Of a DNA stretch of 64,000 nucleotides, positions 18,588 through 26,717 are shown one piece after another. Within the stretch, counting starts at the first letter, position 1. The number at the start of each line of letters is the position of its first letter. The DNA comes from CAWDVR01 sp044869805. GTDB lineage: Bacteria; Acidobacteriota; Thermoanaerobaculia; Multivoradales; SZUA-115. The notes under the pieces are model-generated. The model did no database searches, had not been told where the DNA came from, and worked only from the letters and a program-made list of their open reading frames with translations. A program made the translations under genes and the position numbers. The DNA lies in contig JBIOXV010000187.1 of assembly GCA_044869805.1 (NCBI GenBank), positions 24,798 through 88,797 of the forward strand, read 5' to 3'.

Positions 18588-19003
18588 GGCCAGGCCCACC
18601 ACAGGACCAACAGGTAGGAGAAACCGGCGAGCACCGAGAGGCCGAGCGGTGCGGGGAAGAAGTAGCGCTTGGCGAGCAGCGCGGCGACCAGCGACACCAC
18701 CAGATCGAGCCCGGCGATCGCCGCGCTCTCCGTCACCACCCGGGGCGCCACCCAGGCCAGCAGCAGGTTGAGCAGGCCGTAGGCGAGGGTCATGGTCCCC
18801 GTCATCCAGCTATAGCCCTCGAACAGGTGGAGGTAGGTGCGGGTCACCCCGGGCATCTCGGCCGGGGTCTCGCGCAGCGCGCGCACGTAGTCTTTGCCGC
18901 GGTCGGCCTTGCGATCGTGGACGAAAGCGAGCGCGTGACCGATCCCGTACAGCGCCAGCGCCCCGGAGCCGACGTAGAAGGCGATCAAGCTGCGGCTCAC
19001 CAT
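18584..19003 (-). CDS. Small four-helix membrane protein
   Basis: 139 residues with four hydrophobic segments (about 5-25, 70-88, 90-112 and 118-138), a charged loop HDRKADRGKDYVRALRETP between the first two, and an aromatic-rich LFEGYSWMTGTMTLAYGLL. It resembles the small LIC_13387-like membrane family in size and layout, though I cannot confirm this. Function unknown. Its ATG overlaps the end of the ZomB-like gene by seven bases and its stop overlaps the next start (ATGA), so it is expressed with both and probably works in the same envelope pathway. Confidence 0.8.
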   Translation of the reverse strand: MVSRSLIAFYVGSGALALYGIGHALAFVHDRKADRGKDYVRALRETPAEMPGVTRTYLHLFEGYSWMTGTMTLAYGLLNLLLAWVAPRVVTESAAIAGLDLVVSLVAALLAKRYFFPAPLGLSVLAGFSYLLVLWWAWP

Positions 19004-20694
19004 GCGGCGGCCTTTCCGGTCGCGGCCGGCTCAGCGGCGGCCAGCGGGTCGAGGGCCCGGCGGCGGTAGATGGCGACCACGTAGCCTTCCTTGAGCCGCG
19101 CCGGCGTGACCTCCCCGGTCTCGATCACCCAGGGCAGCGGCCGGGCGCTGGGCATGCCGCGGGCCAGGGCCACCAGGCGGTACTGCGCCTCGACCCGCGG
19201 CCCGCTGCGCTCCCAGTCGGCGAGCATCGGCTTGCCCCCGGGATCGAGGCGCATGAAGACCAGGTAGTCCGGGGAGCGTCCCAGAACGTAGTCGATGTCG
19301 AACTTCTCGTGGCCGGGGCTGCCCACGCCCACCGGCATCGCGCGGTGCGCGATGTGGGCATCGGTCAATCCGAACATGTCGATCGTCGGCAGGTCCGAGT
19401 AGTAGGGGATCGCCCCCGCCGGCTGCGCCGCGATGGTGGTGCCAGGCGGCACCTCGGCCGCGAACCAGTGCCCGAGCTCGATCCAGCCCTGCTGGATGGC
19501 GGAGATCAGGCGCAGATCGCCGCGCTTGGTGAGTGGCCAGGAGAAGAAGGCTGCGTTGGCAATCACCACCGCCGCCAGCACCGCGGCGAGTGCCTGGCGC
19601 AGCCGCGGCGCAGGCACGGCGCGCCCCGCCGCCGCGACTCCGGCGCTGGCCAGCACCAGCAGCAGCGGCAGGGCCGGCATCAGGAAGCGGGGGCCGAGGA
19701 GAAACAGGAAGTCGCCGCCTACGAGCACGAAGTAGGCCGCGGTCACCGCCACATAGCCGGCCAGCAGGCGCGCCGGGCGGTACTTCCAGGCCGCCGCGGT
19801 GCCGATCGCTCCCAGGAGCAGGGGTAGCTCGAGACTGCTCTCCCGCACCGCCTGGCCCAGGAAGCGCAGGCCGCGCCCGGCCTGCCCCAAGCTCAGGCCA
19901 CCGACCTTGGCGTAGAAGGGGTTTGGGAGCAGCCAGCCGTAGTAGAGGTAGCGCCAGGCGAAATAGGGAAGGTAGACAGCGGCGAAGGCCGCGGCCGTCA
20001 CGGCCGCACGCCGCCAGCGCTGGCCGCTCGCGCCCTCGCCCCAGGCGACCTCGAAGGACAGCAGCAGGCCCGCGCAGAGCACGGCGTCGGGCCGGGTCAT
20101 GGTGGCGAGGCCCAGCACCAAGCCGACCCACAGCGGCCGAGCGCCTTCGAGGTAGAGGGCGAAGGCGCCCACCACCAGCAGCACGAAGAGCGAAGTCTCC
20201 ATGCCGGAGCCGATGTAGCGCGCCGGGGTAGCCATCGCCGCGAAGGCGAGGGGCGCAAGCAGGGCCAGGGCGGGCGGCCCGAGGCCGGCACCGGCGAGCA
20301 GTCGGGCGCCCAGACGGTGGACGACCCACAGGGTGACAGCGGTGGCGGCGAACGAGAGGCCGGCGGCGACCGCCGGTAGGTCAAAGCCCAGCCGGCGCCC
20401 GAGCGCCAGCAGAGCGACCCACAGAAACGTGACGTAGCCCTCCACCTTCTCGCCGGCGTTGAACACCGGGCCCGCGCCATCTGCCAGGTTGCGGGCATAG
20501 CGAAAGAGGATGAAGGCGTCGTCCATGATCAGGCTGGTCTGGTAGAGCTGCAGCGCCCGCAGCCCGACCACCGCGGCGGCCGCCGCGAGGAGCAGCCAGC
20601 GCAGGGCGGTCCGGTCCAGCAGGCTCGGCCGTGCGGCGTCGAGCGGCTGGCGGCCGGTGGAAACCAGTATTGCCGGCGAGAGGTCGGCGTTCAT
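18997..20694 (-). CDS. GT-C-type membrane glycosyltransferase, ZomB-like
   Basis: 565 residues, about ten to eleven hydrophobic segments. The first periplasmic loop after helix 1 holds DDAFILFRYARNLADGAG followed by VFN.GE.VEGYVTFLW, the hallmark of the ZomB-like/arabinosyltransferase-like branch of GT-C enzymes, which use polyprenyl-linked sugar donors; the DD pair is the probable catalytic site. The C-terminal 130 residues form a soluble periplasmic region. Coupling to the preceding-type nucleotidyltransferase-GT2 fusion suggests the fusion makes a lipid-linked sugar that this enzyme transfers outside the membrane; that is inference. The ATG at 20694 was chosen because it directly precedes the cytosolic leader; the frame is open to 20760. 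Confidence 0.85.
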   Translation of the reverse strand: MNADLSPAILVSTGRQPLDAARPSLLDRTALRWLLLAAAAAVVGLRALQLYQTSLIMDDAFILFRYARNLADGAGPVFNAGEKVEGYVTFLWVALLALGRRLGFDLPAVAAGLSFAATAVTLWVVHRLGARLLAGAGLGPPALALLAPLAFAAMATPARYIGSGMETSLFVLLVVGAFALYLEGARPLWVGLVLGLATMTRPDAVLCAGLLLSFEVAWGEGASGQRWRRAAVTAAAFAAVYLPYFAWRYLYYGWLLPNPFYAKVGGLSLGQAGRGLRFLGQAVRESSLELPLLLGAIGTAAAWKYRPARLLAGYVAVTAAYFVLVGGDFLFLLGPRFLMPALPLLLVLASAGVAAAGRAVPAPRLRQALAAVLAAVVIANAAFFSWPLTKRGDLRLISAIQQGWIELGHWFAAEVPPGTTIAAQPAGAIPYYSDLPTIDMFGLTDAHIAHRAMPVGVGSPGHEKFDIDYVLGRSPDYLVFMRLDPGGKPMLADWERSGPRVEAQYRLVALARGMPSARPLPWVIETGEVTPARLKEGYVVAIYRRRALDPLAAAEPAATGKAAAW

Positions 20695-20741
20695 CGGGGC
20701 GCGCGCTCTGGCGAGGAAATCTACCACTCCATACACAACGA

Positions 20742-20773
20742 TGGCTCCCGGCAGGAGCACCGACCGGGAGCCA
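20742..20773 (-). terminator. Hairpin terminator after the exported protein gene
   Basis: A perfect 10-base inverted repeat, TGGCTCCCGG (20742-20751) and CCGGGAGCCA (20764-20773), with a 12-base loop, lies 27 bases past the stop of the gene at 20800-21588. It is followed on that strand by TCGTTGTGT rather than a clean T run, so termination may be partial. Confidence 0.6.
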
Positions 20774-20799
20774 CTTCAGATACCGAGGCTCGCCCGCGC

Positions 20800-21588
20800 C
20801 TACTTCGAGGCGACCACGGACGCCGCGTTCGGCGACAGCGGCAGGTGGCGGACGACTTCACGGAACTTGACGATGCCGGAGGTCAGGGTGCCGACCTCGC
20901 GCCCGTTCGACAGCATACGAATCGGGTCGACGGTCACCGAAGCCTGGTGGCCGACCGGCGGGATCGTCGTCACCTCGGAGAACCACACCGCGTGATCCTT
21001 GGTGGTCATCTCGAGGCCCAGGTCCTGCATCGAAACGTTGACCGCCACCGGGGCGCGGCAGACCGCGAGGACGGGGGCCTCCTCGGACGACTCCTCGGGG
21101 CGGGCAGCGCTCTCGGAGGCCAGTGCATAGTGCGCGTGCTCGGGGATGGTGATGCGGCCGACCTGGCCCACCGCCGGGCGGGACGAGTCGAGCGTCACGT
21201 GGACGCGGCCGAACACCTTGCTGGTGCCCACCAGGTCCATCGCCACGAACTGCGTGTCGGTGACCGCGGTGGCCCAGTTGTCGGTGGTCGGCTTGCCATG
21301 GGTGACGGCGATCCAGCCGGTCAGCTCCACGGTGTCCTCACCGACGCCGTCGATGGTGTAGCTCTCGTCGAGCTTGACGCGCATCACGTCGACGCCGGGC
21401 TCGGGAAGGGTGTAGGGCTGCAGCGGGAGGGCATCCAGGTTCGCAAGGCCAGCCTGCGACAGGGAGCTCATCTCGTTGACCAGGGCAGCCACGACCACCT
21501 TGTCTGAGTTGCCAGCGCTGACGCCGACCGCTGCGGCGGCCGCGACCAGCAGTGCGACCGCGATCAGCCAGTGCTTACGAGTTGTCAT
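20800..21588 (-). CDS. Exported protein of unknown function
   Basis: 262 residues with a clear signal peptide (residues 1-25, core LIAVALLVAAAAAVGVSAG). The mature part is mostly predicted beta-strand, with segments such as DTVELTGWIAVTHG, FGRVHVTLD and HAVWFSEVTTIPPVGHQASV; no enzyme motif or membrane segment is seen, and I do not recognise the family. It has one of the strongest ribosome sites here (AGGAGG, six bases before ATG) and its own terminator hairpin, so it is probably a well-expressed single gene. The 5' region (21597-21660) is AT-rich and holds an imperfect inverted pair AGAGGT/ACCTCT about 45 bases apart. Confidence 0.75.
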   Translation of the reverse strand: MTTRKHWLIAVALLVAAAAAVGVSAGNSDKVVVAALVNEMSSLSQAGLANLDALPLQPYTLPEPGVDVMRVKLDESYTIDGVGEDTVELTGWIAVTHGKPTTDNWATAVTDTQFVAMDLVGTSKVFGRVHVTLDSSRPAVGQVGRITIPEHAHYALASESAARPEESSEEAPVLAVCRAPVAVNVSMQDLGLEMTTKDHAVWFSEVTTIPPVGHQASVTVDPIRMLSNGREVGTLTSGIVKFREVVRHLPLSPNAASVVASK

Positions 21589-21810
21589 GTGTCCTCCTAG
21601 TAAGAGGTGGTACTTTTCGTACTACTGCCAAAGCAGCTATCGAAGCAACTACCTCTGAAAGGAACTCAAGGCCGCGAGCTCTACTCGCTGATCTCCACTG
21701 TCCACCGCCCCTCCTTTCCCACCTCGACGGGGCCCGATCCAGCCGTGCTCCGCGGGTACTGTGCGATCTTGGGCCTCAAATAAAGGGTGCCGTGTTCCAC
21801 CTCGTTCGGG

Positions 21811-23700
21811 TCATCGCCCCGGGGAAACCGGCACCGGGGGCCTGAGCAGGTCGGGCAGGCCGTCGCCGTTGGCGTCGGCCAGCGCCGGCAGCGTCTCGCC
21901 GTAGGATTCCGCAAGGTTCAGCAGCTCGTAGGAGAAGTACTCGTCGCCGTCCGGTCCGCGGACCTTGCCGCGATAGACCGGCGGCACCCGGAACAGCAGC
22001 TCGGGCTGGAAGCGCTCCGGCCCCACCTCGCGGCCGGCAACCTGGTAGCGCTGGGCGACCGAGCAGTCGCCGTCGAGGTCGGCGGGCAGCACGTCCGGCT
22101 GGTAGAGCACCAGTGAGCGCAGGAAGGCGAGCAGCGCCCGGCGGTCCGCCTCCGGCGCCGCGAGGTAGGCGGCGGTGGAAGCCGCCGCCTCGCCGCCGTG
22201 ACGGCGGATCGCGTGGTCGAGCGTCGGGCTCCTGCCGTCGTGGCCATAGGGGGCGGTGGAGCCCACGCCCCAGAGCGGCGGTGTGCGGTAGCGCTTCAGC
22301 ACGAAGAACCGTCCCTGGTAGTGATAGTGCTCGTGATACCGCTCACCGAGGTCATGGTGGCGAAGATCGCTGAACATGTCCTCGACCAGGAAGGCGCCCC
22401 GCCTGGGCTCGAGCAGGGTCTTGCCGCTCTCGGTCTTCACCGTCCGGGTCAGGGGCTGGAGGCGGCCCTCGAGCCGGCGATCCTCCGGGTCGTAGCCGAC
22501 CTCGAGGTGGAAGAAGCGGCGGTCGCCGGGCAGGCCGGTGGCCGCGTCGGCGGCACGGATCTGCCAGTCGGAGAGATGGCAGCTCGTGCAGCCCATCGAG
22601 CCGAGGAGGGCACGGCCGCGCCGGGTCTCGTCCGTCTGTGCCCCCAGAGCCGGCGCCGGGTGGTTGAGCAGGTACCACTCGACCAGGTCGACCTCGCCCT
22701 CGCCCATGGTGCCGGGGGTGTCGGGCTGCATGCGGGCCAGGGCCTCCAGGGTGCTCGGCTGCAGCTCGGGGTTGGGCTGCAGGGCGCCGGCGTTCGAGGT
22801 GCCGGACCACGGCTGCTCCGGCGCCCGCCGCGCCCCGGCCCCCACGCCCCAGAGCAGGGTCGGGTCGTCGGCGGCGACGCCCATCACGGTCAGGAGAGCG
22901 CCGTTCTGGAAGATGCGGATGGTGGGCACCTGGTGGTCCCCGACCGAGGAGGAGAAGACCGCGAACGACACGTCGTAGCCCACCACTCCGGCGTCGCTCA
23001 GGCGCGCCGGCTTGCCCTCGGGGGTGCGCCGCACCACGCGGCCCGCAGCATCGACGTAGATCGGCTGCACGGTGGGGTTGAGGTCGGGCCGCCGGTCGCC
23101 GTCCTCGTCGGAGAGGGCGCCGAAGTCCACCACCGAGCCGGGCGTCGCCTCGAAGGCCGCCCGCTTTCCCGCCGTCTCCGCCGGCACGTCGAGGAAGCCG
23201 TTGCGGTTGGCGTCGTGCGCCGCGAGCAGCTCGGCGCGGAGCTGCTGCGCCAGGACCTCCATCAGCCCGGCGCCGAAGAGGTGCGGCGTGTTACGGCCGA
23301 AGCCCGGGGGCTCGGCGGTGTTGCCGCCGGCACCCGGCGAGCGGAAGGGCAGGTTGTGGCACATGCCGCAGGAGGTGGTAGTGGCGGCCACCATGTGCTC
23401 GGTGACGGTGGTGAACACGCCCTCGTCCTTGCCCCACTCGTGGAAGAAATAGGAGCGGCCGCGCTGGTAGGCGAGCCAGGGGTCGGTCTGCTGCAGGTGC
23501 ATGGAGGTGCCGGGAACCTCGGGCGTCGCGGAGTGGATCACCCGCACCCGCTTCTCGCGCAGCGACAGCCCCGAGGGGTCCTCCGGCCGCACCGAGATCT
23601 GGGCCACCGCCGCGGCGGCGAACAGCGCTGCCGCGGCGAGCGCTCCGAGCTTCAGGCGGGCAGCGCGCCTAGGGAGTGTTGAGCGCTTGCTTGGCGGCAT
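21811..23700 (-). CDS. Di-haem cytochrome c, DUF1111-like oxidoreductase (copy 2)
   Basis: 629-residue periplasmic protein (signal about 1-35) with two CxxCH haem c sites, CGMCH near residue 110 and CTSCH near 370. The segment TPPLWGVGSTAPYGHDGR followed by IRRHGGEA matches the DUF1111 thiol-oxidoreductase/MauG-like group, so redox chemistry on an exported protein or electron relay is likely. A calcium-loop-like DANGDGLPDLL lies at the C-terminus. ATG at 23700 has a GGAG site and overlaps the end of its paralogue by 32 bases. The reading frame stops at 21811, but the next frame continues as a protein-like tail (PNEVEHGTLYLRPK) to a stop at 21681, suggesting a one-base frameshift near 21820-21835 in a run of C and G. 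Confidence 0.88.
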   Translation of the reverse strand: MPPSKRSTLPRRAARLKLGALAAAALFAAAAVAQISVRPEDPSGLSLREKRVRVIHSATPEVPGTSMHLQQTDPWLAYQRGRSYFFHEWGKDEGVFTTVTEHMVAATTTSCGMCHNLPFRSPGAGGNTAEPPGFGRNTPHLFGAGLMEVLAQQLRAELLAAHDANRNGFLDVPAETAGKRAAFEATPGSVVDFGALSDEDGDRRPDLNPTVQPIYVDAAGRVVRRTPEGKPARLSDAGVVGYDVSFAVFSSSVGDHQVPTIRIFQNGALLTVMGVAADDPTLLWGVGAGARRAPEQPWSGTSNAGALQPNPELQPSTLEALARMQPDTPGTMGEGEVDLVEWYLLNHPAPALGAQTDETRRGRALLGSMGCTSCHLSDWQIRAADAATGLPGDRRFFHLEVGYDPEDRRLEGRLQPLTRTVKTESGKTLLEPRRGAFLVEDMFSDLRHHDLGERYHEHYHYQGRFFVLKRYRTPPLWGVGSTAPYGHDGRSPTLDHAIRRHGGEAAASTAAYLAAPEADRRALLAFLRSLVLYQPDVLPADLDGDCSVAQRYQVAGREVGPERFQPELLFRVPPVYRGKVRGPDGDEYFSYELLNLAESYGETLPALADANGDGLPDLLRPPVPVSPGR

Positions 23701-25660
23701 CTGTGGCTCCAATCCCGGCCTGCTGCGGCAGGGGGTCCACGGCGTCCGGGAAGCCGTCGCGGTCGCTGTCGCGGCGGAAGGCGAGCGCCAGCCCGAAAGC
23801 TTCGTCGCGGTTCTCGATCAGCATCAGGCGGCGCGGCGTGCCGTAGGCGTCGACCACGTCCTTCAAGTGGCGGTAGCGCGGCGCGACCTTGAACAGGAAG
23901 CGTGCGTCGAAGCGTTCGTACCCGACGTCCTGCCCGGCGACCTCGAAGCGCTCGGCCACGGCGCCGTCGCCGTCCACGTCGGCGGGGATCTCGTCGGTGG
24001 TGTAGAGCACCAGCGACTCGAGGTACGCGAGCAGGCGACGGCGCTCCGCCGCCGGCAGCGCGCGGTAGCGGTGAGCTTCCTCGGTCGCCGCGCCACCGTG
24101 AGCCTGGATCACCTCGTCGAGGCCGGGGAAGCGGCCATTGTGGCCGTAGGGCGCAGTGGAGCCCACGCCCCACAGCGGCGTGGTGCGGTGCTCGCGCTGC
24201 AGTGAGCCGTCGAAGCGCCGCTCCCAGAACTCGGGCCCCAAGTCCCACTGCTTGAAGTCGGTGTAGAGGCGCGAGACCACGAAGGCCTCGCCGCGCGGCA
24301 CCCGCTGCCCGGAGGGCAGCACGCGGTCCAGCCGTACCAACCGGCCCCTGAGCGCCGGCTGCCCGTCGGGCCCTGGCTCGCTGCGCGTCTGGAGCTCGAA
24401 GAACCGGCGGTCGCCGGATAGGCCCCGGGCCGCGTCGCGCGCCTCGATGCGCCAGCTCTCGACGTGGCAGCGCGCGCAGCCGACGGCGAGCAGCGCCGAG
24501 CGCCCGGACTCGCTCTGCGGGGTGGCCAGCACCGCCGGCGTCGGGGCGTTGAGCATGGCGAGCTCGACGGCGTCGACGTCGCCCTCGGAGAGCTCGTTCG
24601 GATAGCCGTCGGCGTCCGGGTCGTCACGCGACAGGCCGCTCTCGGTGCGCCGGCGCCCGAGGTCGGGCGAGCCCCCGAAGTCGAACTGCTGGGCGCCGGC
24701 GAGCGAGACGCGGGCCAGGCCGCCGCGCATCGGGAGCTGCGTGGGGTCGAAGGCCTGGAGGCCCATGTGGACGTCCGCCGCGCCGGTATAGAAGCCGCGC
24801 AGGGTGGTTGCTTCACCGCCCTCGGCGACGCGGCGCCCGGCCAGCAGGCGGGTGCCCCGGCCCCAGCCGAAGGGCTGGGGCGCGAAGCCGAAGCCGGCGG
24901 CGCGCGGGTCGGCGAGGCTCACCGCGTCGGGGAGCAGCTCGCCCCGCGCGTCCACGTACCAGACGCGAAACAGCGGGTTGAGGCGCGGCACGCCATCGGC
25001 GCCCGGCGAGAGGTCGCCATAGTCGATCTCGGGGGCCTCCGGCAGCGGCCGGATGCGCACCGGCGAAGGCGCCGCCACCTCGGCTCGCGACAGCACGCCG
25101 TCGCGGTCGCGGTCGTAGGCGACGAGGATCTGGCTACGGATCTGTTCGCCGAGCATCTCGATCAGGCCGGCACCGAAGAAGTGGGGCGTGCTGCGGCCCT
25201 CGCCGCCGGTCGAGCCGATGCTCTGGCCGGCCCCCGGCTCGCGGTACGGGGTGGAGTGGCAGAAGCCGCAGCTCGCCGTGTGATCGCGGGTGAAGCGTGA
25301 CGAGCCGCCGTGGGTCACCACCTCCGGCCGGTCCACGTACAGCGGCACGCTGTGCTCGCCGCTGCGGCCGTAGACCCCGTGGGACGGCCGGAACTGGCGG
25401 TTCAGGAGGTCCTTGCCGAGCTGGTAGAGGAGGAAGGGGTCCTCGTCCTGGAGCTGGCCGGTAGTACCCGGCTGGGCGGCGCCCGCGCCGTGCACCAGGT
25501 GGACGAGCGGATAAGGGATCGAGATTCCCGTCGGGTCGTTGTCGCTCTCCGCCACCTGCGCCGAGGCCGATCGCGGCACGCCGAGAGCCACCGCCAGGGC
25601 CGCGACGCCGAGCAGGGCCGGGGCGAGCGCCGCGAACCGCGGCCGCCGCGCCGGGATCAC
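23669..25660 (-). CDS. Di-haem cytochrome c, DUF1111-like oxidoreductase (copy 1)
   Basis: 663 residues, exported (hydrophobic signal about 8-34 ending ASA-Q). Two haem c sites: CGFCH near 127 and CARCH near 390. It shares with copy 2 the RTTPLWGVGSTAPYGHNGR segment, the ADVDGDGAVAERFEVAG region and a C-terminal calcium-type loop DSDRDGFPDA, so the two genes are a tandem duplication that has since diverged. The start is GTG at 25660, overlapping the stop of the preceding gene (GTGA), because no ATG gives a signal peptide. The pair could form a hetero-oligomer oxidising an exported substrate. Confidence 0.88.
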   Translation of the reverse strand: MIPARRPRFAALAPALLGVAALAVALGVPRSASAQVAESDNDPTGISIPYPLVHLVHGAGAAQPGTTGQLQDEDPFLLYQLGKDLLNRQFRPSHGVYGRSGEHSVPLYVDRPEVVTHGGSSRFTRDHTASCGFCHSTPYREPGAGQSIGSTGGEGRSTPHFFGAGLIEMLGEQIRSQILVAYDRDRDGVLSRAEVAAPSPVRIRPLPEAPEIDYGDLSPGADGVPRLNPLFRVWYVDARGELLPDAVSLADPRAAGFGFAPQPFGWGRGTRLLAGRRVAEGGEATTLRGFYTGAADVHMGLQAFDPTQLPMRGGLARVSLAGAQQFDFGGSPDLGRRRTESGLSRDDPDADGYPNELSEGDVDAVELAMLNAPTPAVLATPQSESGRSALLAVGCARCHVESWRIEARDAARGLSGDRRFFELQTRSEPGPDGQPALRGRLVRLDRVLPSGQRVPRGEAFVVSRLYTDFKQWDLGPEFWERRFDGSLQREHRTTPLWGVGSTAPYGHNGRFPGLDEVIQAHGGAATEEAHRYRALPAAERRRLLAYLESLVLYTTDEIPADVDGDGAVAERFEVAGQDVGYERFDARFLFKVAPRYRHLKDVVDAYGTPRRLMLIENRDEAFGLALAFRRDSDRDGFPDAVDPLPQQAGIGATDAAKQALNTP

Positions 25661-26508
25661 CGCCTGCCTCCCGCGCCGCCGGCCGCCGGCAGCGCCGCCA
25701 CGGTGTCGATCAGCGTCGCCAGGGCCGCCGGCTCGAACAGCTCCGCCTGCGCCGGTGCGTAACGCGGTTGGAAGTCTTCGAGGGTGAGCACCGAGGAGTG
25801 GTCGTCCGGCGCGGTCATCACCATGCGAGTCTCTGTCCAGGCGCCGTCCACCTCGCGCACTCCCTCGACCCGCATGCGCTTGAAGACCTCGGGCGGCTTG
25901 CCCTGGGCCGCCGCCCGGAGCTGGTCGACACCGAGGAGCAGGGGTGGGTCGGTCGCCAGGTAGAAGCGGGAGATGGTGGCGCTCACCGGGTCGGCCCCGC
26001 GCTCCAGCGTCGCCTCCACGATCCACACCGCGCGGCCGAGGAGCGTTTCGCGCCCGAGAGTGCGCAGGCTGAAGCCGCGGGTGGGGAGCTGCATGCGCAT
26101 GTCGCGGTAGCCGAAGTCCGAGCCCAGCAGGCCCTCGTCGAAGTGGCTCGGCGCCACCGCGAGCACCCGCCGGTCGCCGGCCGGAAGGTGCAGGTACACC
26201 TTCATGCCGGTGGGCTCGCGCGGGTCCTCGATCAGCAGGTAGTTGGTGCCCCGCAAGCCGCGGGGCTCCTCGAGCACGAACACCGTGCGCACCGCCCCGC
26301 CCTCCTGGCGCCAGAGGTTGGTGACCTCGAAGGTGCGGGTGACCTCCTGGCCCGAGCGCAGCTCGAGCTTGACCAGGCGGCGGCCAGGGTTGCCAAAGCT
26401 GCGGGCGTTGTAGGCGGCGATCAGACGGGCGGGATCGGGCGCACCGGGCGTGGCCGCGGGCGCCAGCGTGGCGAGGACCGAGAGGAGAGCTGCGGTAGCG
26501 CGGACCAT
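25657..26508 (-). CDS. Outer membrane lipoprotein-sorting-like protein
   Basis: 283 residues with a signal peptide (1-22). The fold is LolA/LolB-like: strands such as RTFEVTNLWRQEGGAVRTVF, a LRGTNYLLIEDPREPTGMKVY segment, and FSLRTLGRETLLGRAVWIVEA. This family, annotated as outer membrane lipoprotein-sorting protein, is commonly found next to MMPL/RND transporters, as here, and probably carries a lipid or lipoprotein across the periplasm. ATG 26508 was preferred because the frame upstream gives a basic leader with no signal. It heads a coupled unit with the two di-haem genes; 209 bases separate it from the MMPL gene. Confidence 0.8.
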   Translation of the reverse strand: MVRATAALLSVLATLAPAATPGAPDPARLIAAYNARSFGNPGRRLVKLELRSGQEVTRTFEVTNLWRQEGGAVRTVFVLEEPRGLRGTNYLLIEDPREPTGMKVYLHLPAGDRRVLAVAPSHFDEGLLGSDFGYRDMRMQLPTRGFSLRTLGRETLLGRAVWIVEATLERGADPVSATISRFYLATDPPLLLGVDQLRAAAQGKPPEVFKRMRVEGVREVDGAWTETRMVMTAPDDHSSVLTLEDFQPRYAPAQAELFEPAALATLIDTVAALPAAGGAGGRR

Positions 26509-26587
26509 GCTGTGACTGTTCCGACCCCCCTCCCGCCGCGCCTCTGGAAACGAAGGGCCTTCGTTTCTGTCGCGACCGCAACACACC

Positions 26588-26604
26588 AGAGAGGTTAGAA
26601 ACCT
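26588..26604. promoter_or_regulatory. Inverted repeat in the leader of the di-haem operon
   Basis: AGAGGTT (26588-26594), a three-base loop and AACCTCT (26598-26604) form a perfect 7-base palindrome in an unusually AT-rich stretch 80 bases upstream of the operon's first ATG. It could be an operator or a small hairpin. A looser version of the same AGAGGT/ACCTCT pair occurs ahead of the exported-protein gene (21604-21656). Confidence 0.4.
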
Positions 26605-26717
26605 CTAGTTGTTGTCCTGACTTCTACTAATAAGAACAAGGAGCAAGCCGGGTGCCAACAGAGGGGGGTCTGATTCCGGCCGCTCTGCCTTCCCAGGCCA
26701 GCGTTTCGAGTACCTGT

